DNA of 36,476 bases from Alphaproteobacteria bacterium (GCA_024642465.1 JAHEBA010000028.1:1-36476); one strand, 5' to 3'; counted from the first letter of the stretch, positions 16,185 through 25,367 are shown. Translations and numbers: made by a program. Notes: generated from the letters alone by a model not told the origin.

Positions 16185-16284
16185 CTGTCATCCCCGGCTT
16201 GACCGGGGGACCCCGCCGAACAGTTTAAATGGGTCCCGGCTCTGCGCAGCAGCACTTCATGCTGCAGCGCGTCCGGGATGACAG
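16185..16284. repeat. REP/MITE-like palindromic element
   Basis: A 100-base element with perfect 10-base terminal inverted repeats, CTGTCATCCC at 16185-16194 and GGGATGACAG at 16275-16284. The left arm holds CCCCGG-cttga-CCGGGG, and the centre holds GCGCAGCA with TGCTGCAGCGC. It fills the gap between the convergent GMC and TRAP genes. The GTCATCC-GGCTTG pattern is a widely dispersed alphaproteobacterial repeat; it may act as a two-way terminator. Confidence 0.8.
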
Positions 16285-16292
16285 TTCGCAAC

Positions 16293-17378
16293 TTACCGCC
16301 CCAGTCCCATCAGCCGGTTGCGCTGGTTCGAGTAACCGATCTCGCCGATGGCGGTCCAGCCGCCAAGCTCCTTGAGATCGGTAAAATAGGTGTCGTGCAC
16401 CCGGCGGGTAAGTTCGGAGTGCTGCCGGGTCTCTTCCGCCACCGCCTGCCAGCCCTCGTAGAACTTGTCGTAGACGTCGTCGGAGAAGCCACGCACCTCG
16501 ACCCCGTGATCGCGCACCATGCGGTCGAGATATACGCCGTTGTTGGCGATCACGTCTTCATAGGTGCGGGCATGTTCTTCCTTGCAGGCGGCAAGGATGA
16601 TCTGCTGATCGATGGCGGAAAGGCCTTCCCACCAGCTCTTGTTGAGCCCCAGGCACAGGCTGCCGCCGGGTTCGTGGAAGCCGGGATAGTAGTAATACTT
16701 CGCCGCCTCGTAGAGCTTCATGAAGTAGTCGTTGTAGGGCCCGGCCCACTCGGTGGCATCGATGGTGCCGGAGACGAGATTCTCGTAGATCTGGCCAGGC
16801 GGCAGGGCGACCGGCGAGGCGCCGAGCTTCGACAACACGTCGCCGCCGAGCCCCGGCATGCGCATCTTGAGGCCCTTGAGGTCGTCAGCCGAGTTGATTT
16901 CCTTGTTGAACCAGCCGCCCATCTGGCTGCCGGTGGCGCCGCACGGGATCGACTTGATGCCGAAGGGGGCGGCGACCTCGTCCCACAGGGCCTGTCCGCC
17001 CTTGACGCCAACCCAGGCGTTCCATTCCAGGTTGGTCATGCCGAACGGCACGGAAGTGAAATAGGCGAACGCCGGGTGCTTGCCCTTCCAGTAATAGTCC
17101 GCGGAGTTGTAGGCCTGGCTTTTGCCGTTTGCCACTTCGTCGAACACGTCGAACGCGCCGACGCGCTCACCCGCGGCGTAATAGGTGGTGACGATACGGC
17201 CCTCGGACAGCTCGGATATGCGTGCGGCATGACGCTGGGCCGAGGTGCCGAAGCCCGGAAAGTCGCGCGGCCACGACGAGACAATGTTCATTTCAACCCG
17301 CGCCTGGGCGATGGCCGGTGCGGCGAGCGGCGTGGCGGCCGTGATGGTGGCGGCAGTCAGGAATTTGCGGCGGTGCAT
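16293..17378 (-). CDS. TRAP transporter solute-binding protein (DctP family), copy 1
   Basis: A 361-residue periplasmic binding protein with a twin-arginine-like signal (MHRRKFLTAATITAA, cut near AIAQA). The TRAP signature region MRMPGLGGDVLSKLGASPV and the following GQIYENLVSGTIDATEWAGP contain the conserved Arg and Trp used to bind carboxylates. It resembles the TakP/FcbT1 group (2-oxoacids, chloroaromatics). I start at 17378, where AGGA lies upstream; a longer frame to 17438 has no signal-like start. It is a close paralogue of the next gene, and no DctQ/DctM membrane subunits are present in the window. Confidence 0.9.
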   Translation of the reverse strand: MHRRKFLTAATITAATPLAAPAIAQARVEMNIVSSWPRDFPGFGTSAQRHAARISELSEGRIVTTYYAAGERVGAFDVFDEVANGKSQAYNSADYYWKGKHPAFAYFTSVPFGMTNLEWNAWVGVKGGQALWDEVAAPFGIKSIPCGATGSQMGGWFNKEINSADDLKGLKMRMPGLGGDVLSKLGASPVALPPGQIYENLVSGTIDATEWAGPYNDYFMKLYEAAKYYYYPGFHEPGGSLCLGLNKSWWEGLSAIDQQIILAACKEEHARTYEDVIANNGVYLDRMVRDHGVEVRGFSDDVYDKFYEGWQAVAEETRQHSELTRRVHDTYFTDLKELGGWTAIGEIGYSNQRNRLMGLGR

Positions 17379-17399
17379 TTTGTGTTGCGGTCCTTTCGG

Positions 17400-17430
17400 C
17401 AAAGAAATGCGGGAGGCCGAAGCCCCCCGC
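17400..17430 (-). terminator. Hairpin between the two TRAP binding-protein genes
   Basis: On the minus strand GCGGGGGGC-TTCG-GCCTCCCGC (one G-T pair, stable UUCG loop) is followed by ATTTCTTT. It lies 38 bases after the stop of the upstream copy and just before copy 1, so it may attenuate or process the transcript to lower expression of the downstream copy. Confidence 0.65.
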
Positions 17431-17468
17431 ACTGGCAATCTGCGAATATAGTGTGTTGGTGCTGCGAA

Positions 17469-18560
17469 TTACATGCCCAACACGCGGTTGCGCTGGTTCG
17501 AGAACTCGATCTCCGCGATCTTGCGGAAGCCGCCGATCTCGCGCAGCTTGGCCTGGAAATCGTCGTCGATTTTCGTGGCCAGGGCGGAGTGATTGCGGGT
17601 TTCCTCGAACACTTCCTTGGCAGCGCCGCCGAAGGCATCCCACACGTCGTCGTTGAACGACTTCACCACCACGCCGTGGTCCTTGACCAGCCGGTTGAGA
17701 TATTCACCGTTGTTGGCGGATGCTTCCTCGTGCTGGGCGGCAAGTTCCTCGTTGGAGGCGGCAGTGATGATCGCCTTCTCAATGTCGGTGAGGCCTTCCC
17801 ACCACGACTTGTTCATGCCCAGCGCCAGACCGCCGCCCGGCTCGTGCATGCCGGCCGAGTAGTAATACTTGGCGGCTTCATAGAACTTCATGAAGTAGTC
17901 GTTGTAGGGACCGACCCACTCGGTTGCCTCGATGGCGCCCGACACCAGGTTTTCGTAGATCTGGCCGCCCGGCAGCGACACCGTCGATACACCGAGCTTG
18001 GTCATCACCGTGCCGCCGAGGCCCGGAATACGCATCTTGAGGCCCTTGAGGTCTTCGGGAGAGTTGATCTCCTTGTTGAACCAGCCGCCCATCTGGGTGC
18101 CGGTACCGCCGCATGGCAGGGCCTTGAGTCCGAATTCGCCGGACAGCTCGTCCCACAGCGCCTGCCCGCCCTTGAACTTGATCCAGGCGTTCCACTCCGG
18201 CGAGGTCATGCCGAACGGCACCGAGGTGAAGTAGGCGAAGGCAGGGTGCTTGCCGATCCAGTAATAGTCGGCGCCGATATAGGCCTGGCTGTTGCCCGAT
18301 GCCACGTCGTCGAACACGTCGAACGCGCCAACGCGCTCACCGGCGGCGAAATACTGGGTGGTGATGCGGCCTTCCGACAGTTCGGTAATGCGCGCAGCCA
18401 GGCGCTGGGCCGAGATGCCGAGACCGGGGAAGTCCCGCGGCCAGGTCGACACGATGACCATTTCCCTGGTGGACTGGGCAATGGCCGGTGCTGCGAGCGT
18501 AGATGCGGTAGCGGCGCCACCAACCAGTGCTGCACCCTTCAGAAACTTACGGCGTTCCAT
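17469..18560 (-). CDS. TRAP transporter solute-binding protein (DctP family), copy 2
   Basis: A 363-residue periplasmic binding protein with a twin-arginine-type signal (MERRKFLKGAALVGG, cut near AIAQS). The binding signature MRIPGLGGTVMTKLG and ENLVSGAIEATEWVGPYNDY matches the TakP/FcbT1 group. It shares long identical runs with copy 1, such as AGERVGAFDVFD and KHPAFAYFTSVPFGMT, showing tandem duplication followed by divergence. It is the promoter-proximal copy. Membrane subunits are absent locally, so it must work with a permease encoded elsewhere. Confidence 0.92.
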   Translation of the reverse strand: MERRKFLKGAALVGGAATASTLAAPAIAQSTREMVIVSTWPRDFPGLGISAQRLAARITELSEGRITTQYFAAGERVGAFDVFDDVASGNSQAYIGADYYWIGKHPAFAYFTSVPFGMTSPEWNAWIKFKGGQALWDELSGEFGLKALPCGGTGTQMGGWFNKEINSPEDLKGLKMRIPGLGGTVMTKLGVSTVSLPGGQIYENLVSGAIEATEWVGPYNDYFMKFYEAAKYYYSAGMHEPGGGLALGMNKSWWEGLTDIEKAIITAASNEELAAQHEEASANNGEYLNRLVKDHGVVVKSFNDDVWDAFGGAAKEVFEETRNHSALATKIDDDFQAKLREIGGFRKIAEIEFSNQRNRVLGM

Positions 18561-18878
18561 TCAACTGTTCTCCCTAGATGATAACCGTCAAACACTGGGA
18601 ACCTTTTGGTTATTTGGACGGTTTCCCGGGAAACATCCAAACAGAAATGCGTCAGTTTGCCAACGCCTACATGTCCGGCGGCCCGCAAGATTGCCGGGTT
18701 GCCGTGCTCCGGACCACGATTGCGCCGCCGGGCCGGACAAGTTTCGCCCACACCGTCCGCGGAATAGTGCCGCAGCTATTTGCGTTGCCGCACATTTCGC
18801 CTATCTATTGCACGAACAAACCCCGTTGGCCGATTCTGACCCCGCCAGGCCGCCATCTCGATTTTGAGGACCATCCCC
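18561..18878. other. Divergent intergenic region, TRAP copy 2 / clpP
   Basis: These 318 bases must hold promoters for the TRAP gene (leftward) and clpP (rightward). I see a 7-base inverted repeat AACCGTC/GACGGTT (18583-18623) in the TRAP leader and a GAGGA ribosome site before clpP. No convincing -35/-10 pair or heat-shock promoter is visible for clpP. Confidence 0.5.
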
Positions 18879-19511
18879 ATGCGCGATCCGATTGAAACCT
18901 ACGCCCAGCTCGTTCCCATGGTTGTCGAACAGACCAACCGCGGCGAGCGTGCCTACGACATCTATTCGCGCATGCTCAAGGAGCGCATCATCTTCGTGAC
19001 CGGTCCGGTCGAGGACCACATGGCAACCCTGATCGTGGCCCAGCTTCTGTTCCTGGAAGCCGAGAACCCGAAGAAGGAAATCGCCATGTACATCAACTCG
19101 CCCGGCGGCGTGGTCACGTCCGGCCTGTCCATCTACGACACCATGCAGTTCATCAAGCCGGCGGTTTCGACGACGGTGATCGGGCAGGCTGCATCGATGG
19201 GCTCGCTGCTGCTGACGGCAGGCGAGAAGGGCATGCGCTTTGCCCTGCCCAACGCACGCGTGATGGTGCACCAGCCCTCAGGCGGCTTCTCGGGCCAGGC
19301 GTCGGACATCGAACGCCACGCCCAGGACATCATCAAGATCAAGCGGCGGCTTAACGAAATCTACGTGAATCACACCGGCCAGGACTACGACACCATTGAA
19401 CGCACGCTCGACCGTGACCATTTCATGACGGCCACCGAAGCGCGCGACTATGGCATCGTCGACGAGGTCATCGAGAAACGCGGCGAAGCGCCCGCCGGCA
19501 AGAAGGGCTGA
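18879..19511 (+). CDS. clpP: ATP-dependent Clp protease, proteolytic subunit
   Basis: A 210-residue serine peptidase that forms the double-heptamer chamber of ClpXP and ClpAP. The catalytic triad is visible: S106 in GQAASMGS, H131 in VMVHQPSGG, and D180 in TLDRDHFM. The N-terminus ([19 protein letters not shown]) is typical of alphaproteobacteria. ATG 18879 has GAGGA eight bases upstream; the frame opens a few codons earlier (18864) without support. It is followed by clpX after about 200 bases. Confidence 0.98.
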   Translation: MRDPIETYAQLVPMVVEQTNRGERAYDIYSRMLKERIIFVTGPVEDHMATLIVAQLLFLEAENPKKEIAMYINSPGGVVTSGLSIYDTMQFIKPAVSTTVIGQAASMGSLLLTAGEKGMRFALPNARVMVHQPSGGFSGQASDIERHAQDIIKIKRRLNEIYVNHTGQDYDTIERTLDRDHFMTATEARDYGIVDEVIEKRGEAPAGKKG

Positions 19512-19709
19512 GCCATGCTCGGCAGGCAACTTGCATAGGCAGGACCTGTGCCACCGCGGCTCACAATGATGCGAATTGTTAATGATTTGTTGATCTTTGA
19601 TGGCCGAGCATGGTGGAATACGGGGAATCAGGGTTTGTGGGTCCCGCCCTCGAACAGGTAAGACTCCGAGCCACTACAATCTGGCCAGTCCGGAGTCCAA
19701 GGAGTGCAG

Positions 19710-21002
19710 ATGACAAAGTCCGGTGATGGCGAAGCCAAGAACACGCTTTACTGCTCGTTCTGCGGCAAGAGCCAGCATGAGGTGCGCAAGCTGATCGCTG
19801 GCCCTACCGTGTTCATCTGCGATGAATGCGTCGAATTGTGCATGGATATCATCCGCGAGGAGAACAAGACCTCGCTGGTGAAGTCGCGCGACGGCGTTCC
19901 GACACCGACGGAGATTTGCAACGTGCTCGATGATTACGTGATCGGCCAGTTCCAGGCCAAGCGCGTACTGTCGGTGGCGGTGCACAATCACTACAAGCGC
20001 CTTGCCCACGCCCAGAAGAACAACGACGTCGAACTGGCCAAGTCGAACATCCTGCTGGTCGGCCCGACGGGCTGCGGCAAGACGTTGCTGGCCCAGACGC
20101 TCGCCCGCATCATCGACGTGCCGTTCACCATGGCCGATGCTACCACGCTGACCGAAGCCGGTTACGTAGGCGAGGACGTGGAAAACATCATTCTGAAGCT
20201 GTTGCAGTCAGCCGATTACAATGTCGAGCGCGCCCAGCGGGGCATCGTCTACATCGACGAGATCGACAAGATCAGCCGCAAGTCCGACAACCCGTCCATC
20301 ACCCGTGACGTTTCGGGCGAGGGCGTGCAGCAGGCACTGCTCAAGATCATGGAAGGCACCGTTGCTTCGGTTCCGCCCCAGGGTGGCCGCAAGCATCCGC
20401 AGCAGGAGTTCCTGCAGGTGGACACGGCCAACATTCTGTTCATCTGCGGCGGTGCGTTTGCCGGTCTCGACCGGATCATCTCTGCCCGTGGCAAGGGCTC
20501 CGGCATCGGTTTCGGTGCCGAGGTGAAGGACGCGGAGGAGCGCCGGACGGGCGAGGTTCTGAAGGACCTCGAGCCGGAGGATCTGCTCAAGTTCGGCCTG
20601 ATCCCGGAGTTCGTCGGCCGCTTGCCGGTGATCGCCACGCTGGAGGACCTCGACGAGGCCGCCCTGGTGCGGATCCTGTCCGAGCCGAAGAACGCACTGG
20701 TCAAGCAGTACCAGCGCCTGTTCGAGATGGAGGACGTACGCCTCAACATCACCGACGAGGCGCTCAGCGCCATCGCCCAAAAGGCCATCGAGCGCAAGAC
20801 TGGCGCGCGCGGGCTTCGTTCCATCATGGAAGCGATCCTGCTCGACACCATGTACGACCTTCCCGGCATGGAAGGCGTCGAGGAAGTGGTGATCTCGGCT
20901 GAAGTCGTTACCGGCGAGGCCAAGCCCCTGATGATCTATTCCGACAAGGAATCGAGCGGCAAGGGCAAGTCCAAGGCCGCCAGCGGCAACGTCAGCGCCT
21001 GA
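19710..21002 (+). CDS. clpX: ATP-dependent Clp protease, unfoldase subunit ClpX
   Basis: A 430-residue AAA+ unfoldase that recognises tagged substrates and feeds them to ClpP. The N-terminal zinc-binding domain has C15-x2-C18 and C37-x2-C40. Walker A is GPTGCGKT at 118-125 and Walker B is IDEID at 182-186. The ClpP-docking IGF-type loop is seen in [13 protein letters not shown] 19710 has a perfect AAGGAG five bases upstream; GTG 19704 would overlap that site. In alphaproteobacteria ClpXP is central to cell-cycle proteolysis. Confidence 0.98.
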   Translation: MTKSGDGEAKNTLYCSFCGKSQHEVRKLIAGPTVFICDECVELCMDIIREENKTSLVKSRDGVPTPTEICNVLDDYVIGQFQAKRVLSVAVHNHYKRLAHAQKNNDVELAKSNILLVGPTGCGKTLLAQTLARIIDVPFTMADATTLTEAGYVGEDVENIILKLLQSADYNVERAQRGIVYIDEIDKISRKSDNPSITRDVSGEGVQQALLKIMEGTVASVPPQGGRKHPQQEFLQVDTANILFICGGAFAGLDRIISARGKGSGIGFGAEVKDAEERRTGEVLKDLEPEDLLKFGLIPEFVGRLPVIATLEDLDEAALVRILSEPKNALVKQYQRLFEMEDVRLNITDEALSAIAQKAIERKTGARGLRSIMEAILLDTMYDLPGMEGVEEVVISAEVVTGEAKPLMIYSDKESSGKGKSKAASGNVSA

Positions 21003-21031
21003 CGTTTCATCTGTTTTCAAGTTGAACCCGG

Positions 21032-21061
21032 CCCGGCTGCCCCAAGGCGGCCGGGTTTTTT
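21032..21061 (+). terminator. Rho-independent terminator of clpX
   Basis: CCCGGCTGCC-ccaa-GGCGGCCGGG (10 pairs, one G-T) followed by six T, 30 bases past the clpX stop. This is a strong intrinsic terminator. Confidence 0.92.
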
Positions 21062-21176
21062 ACAGCGCGGACACCCGGGATGTTTTGGCCTTCCCTTAGC
21101 CGCATTCCTGTGCAAATAACGAATTTCGGGCCATCGCAAGAATGGCCTCGGCGGGGTATTAGGGAAAAAGACTGGC

Positions 21177-21752
21177 ATGGGCGTGGACTATCGTAATCTT
21201 GTTGCTGCTATGGGTGTGGCACTGCTGGCAAGCGGATGCGCAATGGATCTCGGCGGTTGGGGCTCGGACGACTCGTCCAAGCTGTCCTCATCGGCCCCGC
21301 AACCCCAGCCGCAGCAGCAGGTTGCAACCAGCCAGTACGGCCAGCCCGCACCTGCCCAGCCGCAATACGGACAGCCGCAGCACCAGCCGCCAGTTCCGCC
21401 AGCTGGACAGGCTGCATTTGCCCCGGCACCAAAGCCGGGCGACGGCAGCTTCACAGGGTCCACCACGCGGCCATCAGGCCGGATGCTCGCGGAGCAGGAA
21501 CTGCGCTCGGTGCTGCCGGGGCGCACCATAACGGTGGCCGACGGCCGCACGCTCGAATATGGCCGCTCAGGCTCATATCAGGAAAGCCGCAACGGCCAGG
21601 TCATAGCCGTGGGCCAGTACAACATTCGCGATGTCTCGGTTTGCGTGCAGTTCACGTCAGGTCTATCGCGGTGTGACAGCTTTGTGGACAACAACGGTCA
21701 GTTGTACGTGGAAGACCGCAATGGCCTGCGGCTGCCTGCCCAGGCAAGCTGA
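21177..21752 (+). CDS. Putative lipoprotein of unknown function
   Basis: A 191-residue exported protein. Residues 11-21 form a lipobox ending LLASGC, so Cys21 should be lipidated. Residues about 40-85 are Pro/Gln/Tyr-rich with repeats like QYGQPxxxQPQYGQP, a typical flexible spacer. The C-terminal domain (about 100-191) contains GRTITVADGRTLEYGRSGSY and two cysteines (SVCVQFTSGLSRCDSF) that could form a disulfide. I do not recognise the family. It sits between the clpX terminator and the lon promoter as its own unit with an AGGGA ribosome site. Confidence 0.75.
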   Translation: MGVDYRNLVAAMGVALLASGCAMDLGGWGSDDSSKLSSSAPQPQPQQQVATSQYGQPAPAQPQYGQPQHQPPVPPAGQAAFAPAPKPGDGSFTGSTTRPSGRMLAEQELRSVLPGRTITVADGRTLEYGRSGSYQESRNGQVIAVGQYNIRDVSVCVQFTSGLSRCDSFVDNNGQLYVEDRNGLRLPAQAS

Positions 21753-21773
21753 TCTGCGCGCATCAGGCCGGGT

Positions 21774-21803
21774 CTTGAAACCTTGCCCGTCCACAGCCAT
21801 TTA
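21774..21803 (+). promoter_or_regulatory. Sigma-32 (heat-shock) type promoter of lon
   Basis: CTTGAAA (21774-21780), then 14 bases, then AGCCATTT (21795-21802), close to the RpoH pattern CTTGAAA-N13-15-CCCCATNT. It predicts a start near 21811 and a leader of about 230 bases before lon. lon is a classic heat-shock gene. Confidence 0.6.
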
Positions 21804-21822
21804 ACACTCAGTGTGGACGGGC
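21785..21822. other. Long hairpin overlapping the lon promoter
   Basis: GCCCGTCCACA (21785-21795) and TGTGGACGGGC (21812-21822) are a perfect 11-base inverted repeat with a 16-base loop and no T-tract. It spans the -10 region of the proposed sigma-32 promoter and could be a terminator-like stem for the lipoprotein gene or an operator. Confidence 0.55.
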
Positions 21823-22043
21823 CTGCAGAATGCGCACGAATCGTGGCTAAGTAGCATCAACGGGCACGCTCGGCTGGCGGTTTCATCCGTGGATTGATGC
21901 ATGACCGACGTTTCATGTGCTTCCCGCGCGGCAGAATGAACCGCCCCGCCGATCCAACTTCCTCACGCAGGCGCGTCACGATATGCCTGCATCCAGAATG
22001 AGCCGCTGCCTGTAATGGGGCGGCTCGGCCGAAAGGACAAGAA

Positions 22044-24467
22044 ATGACCAAGAAGAAGCCGGCTGCCTCCCAGGACGTTTTCGCGGTTCTGCCGCTGCGC
22101 GACATCGTGGTGTTTCCGCACATGATCGTTCCGCTGTTCGTGGGCCGGGAAAAATCCATCGCCGCGCTGGAAGAGGTGATGCGCGAGGACAAGCGCATCC
22201 TGCTGGTTGCGCAGAAGAATGCCTCCGATGACGATCCGTCGCCGGAGCAGATGTACGATGTCGGCACGGTCGGCTCGATCCTGCAGCTGCTGAAGCTGCC
22301 GGACGGGACCGTCAAGGTGCTGGTGGAGGGCCTCGAGCGGGCCACCATCGACGAATATACCGGCCGCGAAGAGTTCTTCGAGGCACGCGCCACTATCATG
22401 CCCGTCACCAATGAGGACGGCGAAGAAACCGAGGCGCTGGCCCGCACGGCCGTTACCCAGTTCGAAAGCTATGTGAAGCTCAACAAGAAGGTGACGCAGG
22501 AAGCGGTCGCCTCGATCCTGCAGATCGAGGACTTCGCCAAGCTTGCTGACTCCATCGCCGCCCATCTGGCCATCAAGATTGCCGAGAAGCAGGACCTGCT
22601 GGAGACCGGTTCGGTCGCCCGCCGGCTGGAGAAGGTCTACGGCCTGATGGAAGGCGAGATCTCGGTGCTGCAGGTGGAGAAGCGCATCCGCTCACGCGTC
22701 AAGCGCCAGATGGAGAAGACCCAGCGCGAGTACTATCTGAACGAGCAGATGAAGGCGATCCAGAAGGAGCTCGGCGACGGCGAGGAAACCGACGAAGCTG
22801 CCAAGCTGGAAGAGCGCATCAAGAAGACCCGGCTGACCAAGGAAGCCCGCGAGAAGGCCCACGCGGAACTCAAGAAGCTCAAGCAGATGTCGCCGATGTC
22901 TGCCGAGGCCACCGTTGTGCGCAATTACCTCGACTGGCTGCTGTCGATTCCGTGGGGCAAAAAGTCCAAGATCAAGAACGACCTGGCTCATGCAGAGTCG
23001 GTGCTCGAGTCGGACCACTTCGGTCTCGAGAAGGTCAAGGAGCGCATCGTCGAGTATCTCGCGGTCCAGGCACGCGCCAACAAGCTGCGTGGTCCCATCC
23101 TTTGCCTCGTTGGCCCGCCCGGCGTCGGCAAGACGTCTCTGGCCCGCTCCATCGCCAAGGCGACAGGGCGCGAATACGTGCGCATGTCGCTGGGCGGCGT
23201 GCGTGACGAGGCCGAGATCCGTGGTCACCGGCGCACCTACATCGGCTCGATGCCCGGCAAGGTCATCCAGTCAATGAAGAAGGCAAAGAAGTCGAACCCG
23301 CTGTTCCTGCTCGACGAGATCGACAAGATGGGCATGGACTTCCGCGGCGACCCGTCGTCGGCGCTGCTGGAGGTGCTCGACCCGGAACAGAACTCGACGT
23401 TCATGGACCACTACCTGGAGGTCGAGTACGACCTGTCCAACGTGATGTTCGTGACCACGGCCAACTCGCTCAACATCCCGGCGCCGCTGATGGACCGCAT
23501 GGAGATCATCCGCATTGCCGGTTACACCGAGGACGAGAAGTTCGAGATCGCCCGCCGGCACCTGTTGCCCAAGGCGCTTGAGAACCACGGCCTGTCCAAG
23601 CACGAGTTCGAACTGACCGACGATGGCCTGACCGAAGTGGTGCGCCGCTACACCCGCGAGGCGGGCGTGCGCAACCTTGAGCGTGAGCTGAACACCCTGG
23701 CCCGCAAGGCGGTCAAGGAACTGGTCATGTCCAAGGGCCGCAAGAAGAAGGTCAAGATCAACGCCAAGAACATGTCCGACTTCCTCGGCGTGCCGAAGTA
23801 CCGCTATGGCATGGCCGAACTGGAAGACCAGGTCGGCGTGGTCACGGGCCTTGCGTGGACCGAGGTGGGCGGCGAACTGCTGACCATCGAAGCCGTGATG
23901 ATGCCCGGCAAGGGCAAGATGACGGTGACGGGAAACCTGCGCGACGTAATGAAGGAGTCGATCTCGGCTGCCTCCAGCTACGTTCGCTCGCGCTCGACCG
24001 ACATTGGCGTCAAGCCGCCGGTGTTCGACCGCAAGGACATCCACGTGCACGTGCCGGAAGGCGCAACGCCCAAGGATGGCCCGTCTGCCGGCATTGCCAT
24101 GGTGACGGCGATCACGTCCGTGCTGACCGGCATACCGGTGCACCGCGATATCGCCATGACCGGCGAAGTGACGCTGCGGGGCAGGGTGCTGCCCATTGGC
24201 GGCCTCAAGGAGAAGCTTCTGGCGGCCCTGCGTGGCGGGCTCAAGAAGGTGCTGATCCCCGAAGAGAACGCCAAGGACCTGGCCGAGATTCCGGACAACG
24301 TGAAGAACGGACTGGAAATCGTGCCGGTAAGCCGCGTCGACGAGGTTCTGCAACACGCCCTGGTGCGGATGCCGGAATCCATCGAGTGGGATGAGGCAGC
24401 AGAAGAGGCCGCCGCCAAGGCTGCCGCCGAAGCTGCCAAGTCTGGCGAGGGCGTGACCGCTCACTGA
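22044..24467 (+). CDS. lon: ATP-dependent protease Lon
   Basis: An 807-residue hexameric AAA+ serine-lysine protease for damaged and short-lived proteins. It has the N-terminal substrate domain ([20 protein letters not shown]), Walker A GPPGVGKT at 357-364, Walker B FLLDEIDK, and the catalytic dyad S681 in PKDGPSAG and K724 in GGLKEK. Length is standard for LonA. The ribosome site is AAGGAC. The C-terminal tail is alanine-rich. A heat-shock-type promoter lies upstream and an intrinsic terminator downstream. Confidence 0.98.
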   Translation: MTKKKPAASQDVFAVLPLRDIVVFPHMIVPLFVGREKSIAALEEVMREDKRILLVAQKNASDDDPSPEQMYDVGTVGSILQLLKLPDGTVKVLVEGLERATIDEYTGREEFFEARATIMPVTNEDGEETEALARTAVTQFESYVKLNKKVTQEAVASILQIEDFAKLADSIAAHLAIKIAEKQDLLETGSVARRLEKVYGLMEGEISVLQVEKRIRSRVKRQMEKTQREYYLNEQMKAIQKELGDGEETDEAAKLEERIKKTRLTKEAREKAHAELKKLKQMSPMSAEATVVRNYLDWLLSIPWGKKSKIKNDLAHAESVLESDHFGLEKVKERIVEYLAVQARANKLRGPILCLVGPPGVGKTSLARSIAKATGREYVRMSLGGVRDEAEIRGHRRTYIGSMPGKVIQSMKKAKKSNPLFLLDEIDKMGMDFRGDPSSALLEVLDPEQNSTFMDHYLEVEYDLSNVMFVTTANSLNIPAPLMDRMEIIRIAGYTEDEKFEIARRHLLPKALENHGLSKHEFELTDDGLTEVVRRYTREAGVRNLERELNTLARKAVKELVMSKGRKKKVKINAKNMSDFLGVPKYRYGMAELEDQVGVVTGLAWTEVGGELLTIEAVMMPGKGKMTVTGNLRDVMKESISAASSYVRSRSTDIGVKPPVFDRKDIHVHVPEGATPKDGPSAGIAMVTAITSVLTGIPVHRDIAMTGEVTLRGRVLPIGGLKEKLLAALRGGLKKVLIPEENAKDLAEIPDNVKNGLEIVPVSRVDEVLQHALVRMPESIEWDEAAEEAAAKAAAEAAKSGEGVTAH

Positions 24468-24497
24468 TCGCAAGGTTGGCTGCATCAACAACGAGGA

Positions 24498-24523
24498 GGC
24501 CGGGTCATGCGCCCGGCCTTTTT
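24498..24523 (+). terminator. Rho-independent terminator of lon
   Basis: GGCCGGG-tcatgcg-CCCGGCC followed by TTTTTG, 30 bases past the lon stop. Confidence 0.92.
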
Positions 24524-24805
24524 GTTAACCATACGTGAACCGTTGACCGGTGCAGGCCATCGAATCCCATTTGGAATCAATGGCTTCAACGAATCAATTC
24601 AAGCCGTGAATGTACAAAACCGGAAAATCGGCAGTTTTCCGCCATATTTCGCGGATGCGGTAAGTTCATGTAAATATGCAGTTTTTAGATCCCGAACAGG
24701 GAAAGCTTGCAATAAACCGCAAATTTCCGCGATTTTCACTGCACACGAATTGTGCGTAAACGCGTTGATATTTTTCACAGACGTGAAGTGAAAGGACCCA
24801 TTCAC
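24524..24805. other. AT-rich control region upstream of hup
   Basis: About 280 bases, markedly AT-richer than the window. It contains three GAATC (GANTC) sites at 24562, 24574 and 24591, and the inverted repeats GCCAT/ATGGC and GGCTT/AAGCC around them. Several A/T tracts run up to the hup ribosome site (AAAGGA). No single -35/-10 pair stands out. It presumably holds the hup promoter(s). Confidence 0.5.
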
Positions 24806-25081
24806 ATGAACAAGAATGACCTGATTGCAAAAGTTGCCGCCGAAGCCAAGCTCACCAAGGGCGAAGCCGGCGAAGCCGTGGAAGCAACCCTCGCAAACAT
24901 CCAGAAGGCCCTGATGCAGGGTGACGACGTCCGCCTGGTGGGCTTCGGCACGTTCTCGGTCAGCCAGCGTGCTGCATCCACCGGCCGTGACCCGCGTACC
25001 GGCCGCTCCATCGACATCCCGGCATCCAAGAACGCCAAGTTCAAGGCCGGCAAGGTGCTCAAGGAGGCTGTGAACGGCTGA
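24806..25081 (+). CDS. hup: DNA-binding protein HU
   Basis: A 91-residue nucleoid protein of the HU/IHF family that bends DNA without sequence preference. It starts MNKNDLIAKVA and has the DNA-binding arm with GFGTFSV, GRDPRTGRSIDIPAS and the C-terminal helix FKAGKVLKEAVNG. The position downstream of lon fits HU-beta (hupB). ATG 24806 follows AAAGGA; the frame is open further upstream but without a ribosome site. A strong terminator follows. Confidence 0.97.
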   Translation: MNKNDLIAKVAAEAKLTKGEAGEAVEATLANIQKALMQGDDVRLVGFGTFSVSQRAASTGRDPRTGRSIDIPASKNAKFKAGKVLKEAVNG

Positions 25082-25140
25082 CCCGCTCCATGAGGCAGGG
25101 CGGGCTCTGACACAGGGCTCAGCCAAGCCGGATAACATCA

Positions 25141-25184
25141 GGCCCCGCGTCCCCTTCAGAACAGGCGCGGGGCCGATTTTGTTT
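25141..25184 (+). terminator. Rho-independent terminator of hup
   Basis: GGCCCCGCG (25141-25149) pairs with CGCGGGGCC (25166-25174), followed by GATTTTGTTT, 60 bases past the hup stop. Confidence 0.88.
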
Positions 25185-25203
25185 CAGGTTACCGCAATGC
25201 CGC

Positions 25204-25232
25204 TTGCCCCGGAAGCGCCGCGGCGGTAAACA
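25204..25232 (+). promoter_or_regulatory. Possible promoter of tRNA-Val
   Basis: TTGCCC (25204-25209), 17 bases, TAAACA (25227-25232), ending 22 bases before the tRNA. The -10 is only a partial match. Confidence 0.35.
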
Positions 25233-25253
25233 ACGTTCTTGCGTGCGGATCGT

Positions 25254-25329
25254 GGGCGGTTAGCTCAGTTGGTAGAGCATCTCGTTTACACCGAGAGGGT
25301 CGGCAGTTCGAGCCTGTCACCGCCCACCA
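25254..25329 (+). tRNA. tRNA-Val (UAC anticodon)
   Basis: A 76-base tRNA with acceptor GGGCGGT/ACCGCCC, D-arm TAGCTCAGTTGGTAGAGC, anticodon stem TCTCG/CGAGA around TTTACAC (anticodon TAC), T-loop GTTCGAGCC and encoded CCA. Confidence 0.97.
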
Positions 25330-25367
25330 TCGCAACGCAAGCCATACCGGGGGGAGCCGCCAGGGTC

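Noticed and set aside
16278..18581. A 767-codon open frame on the plus strand opposite the TRAP genes
   Set aside because: The internal repetition only mirrors the two paralogous TRAP genes on the other strand.
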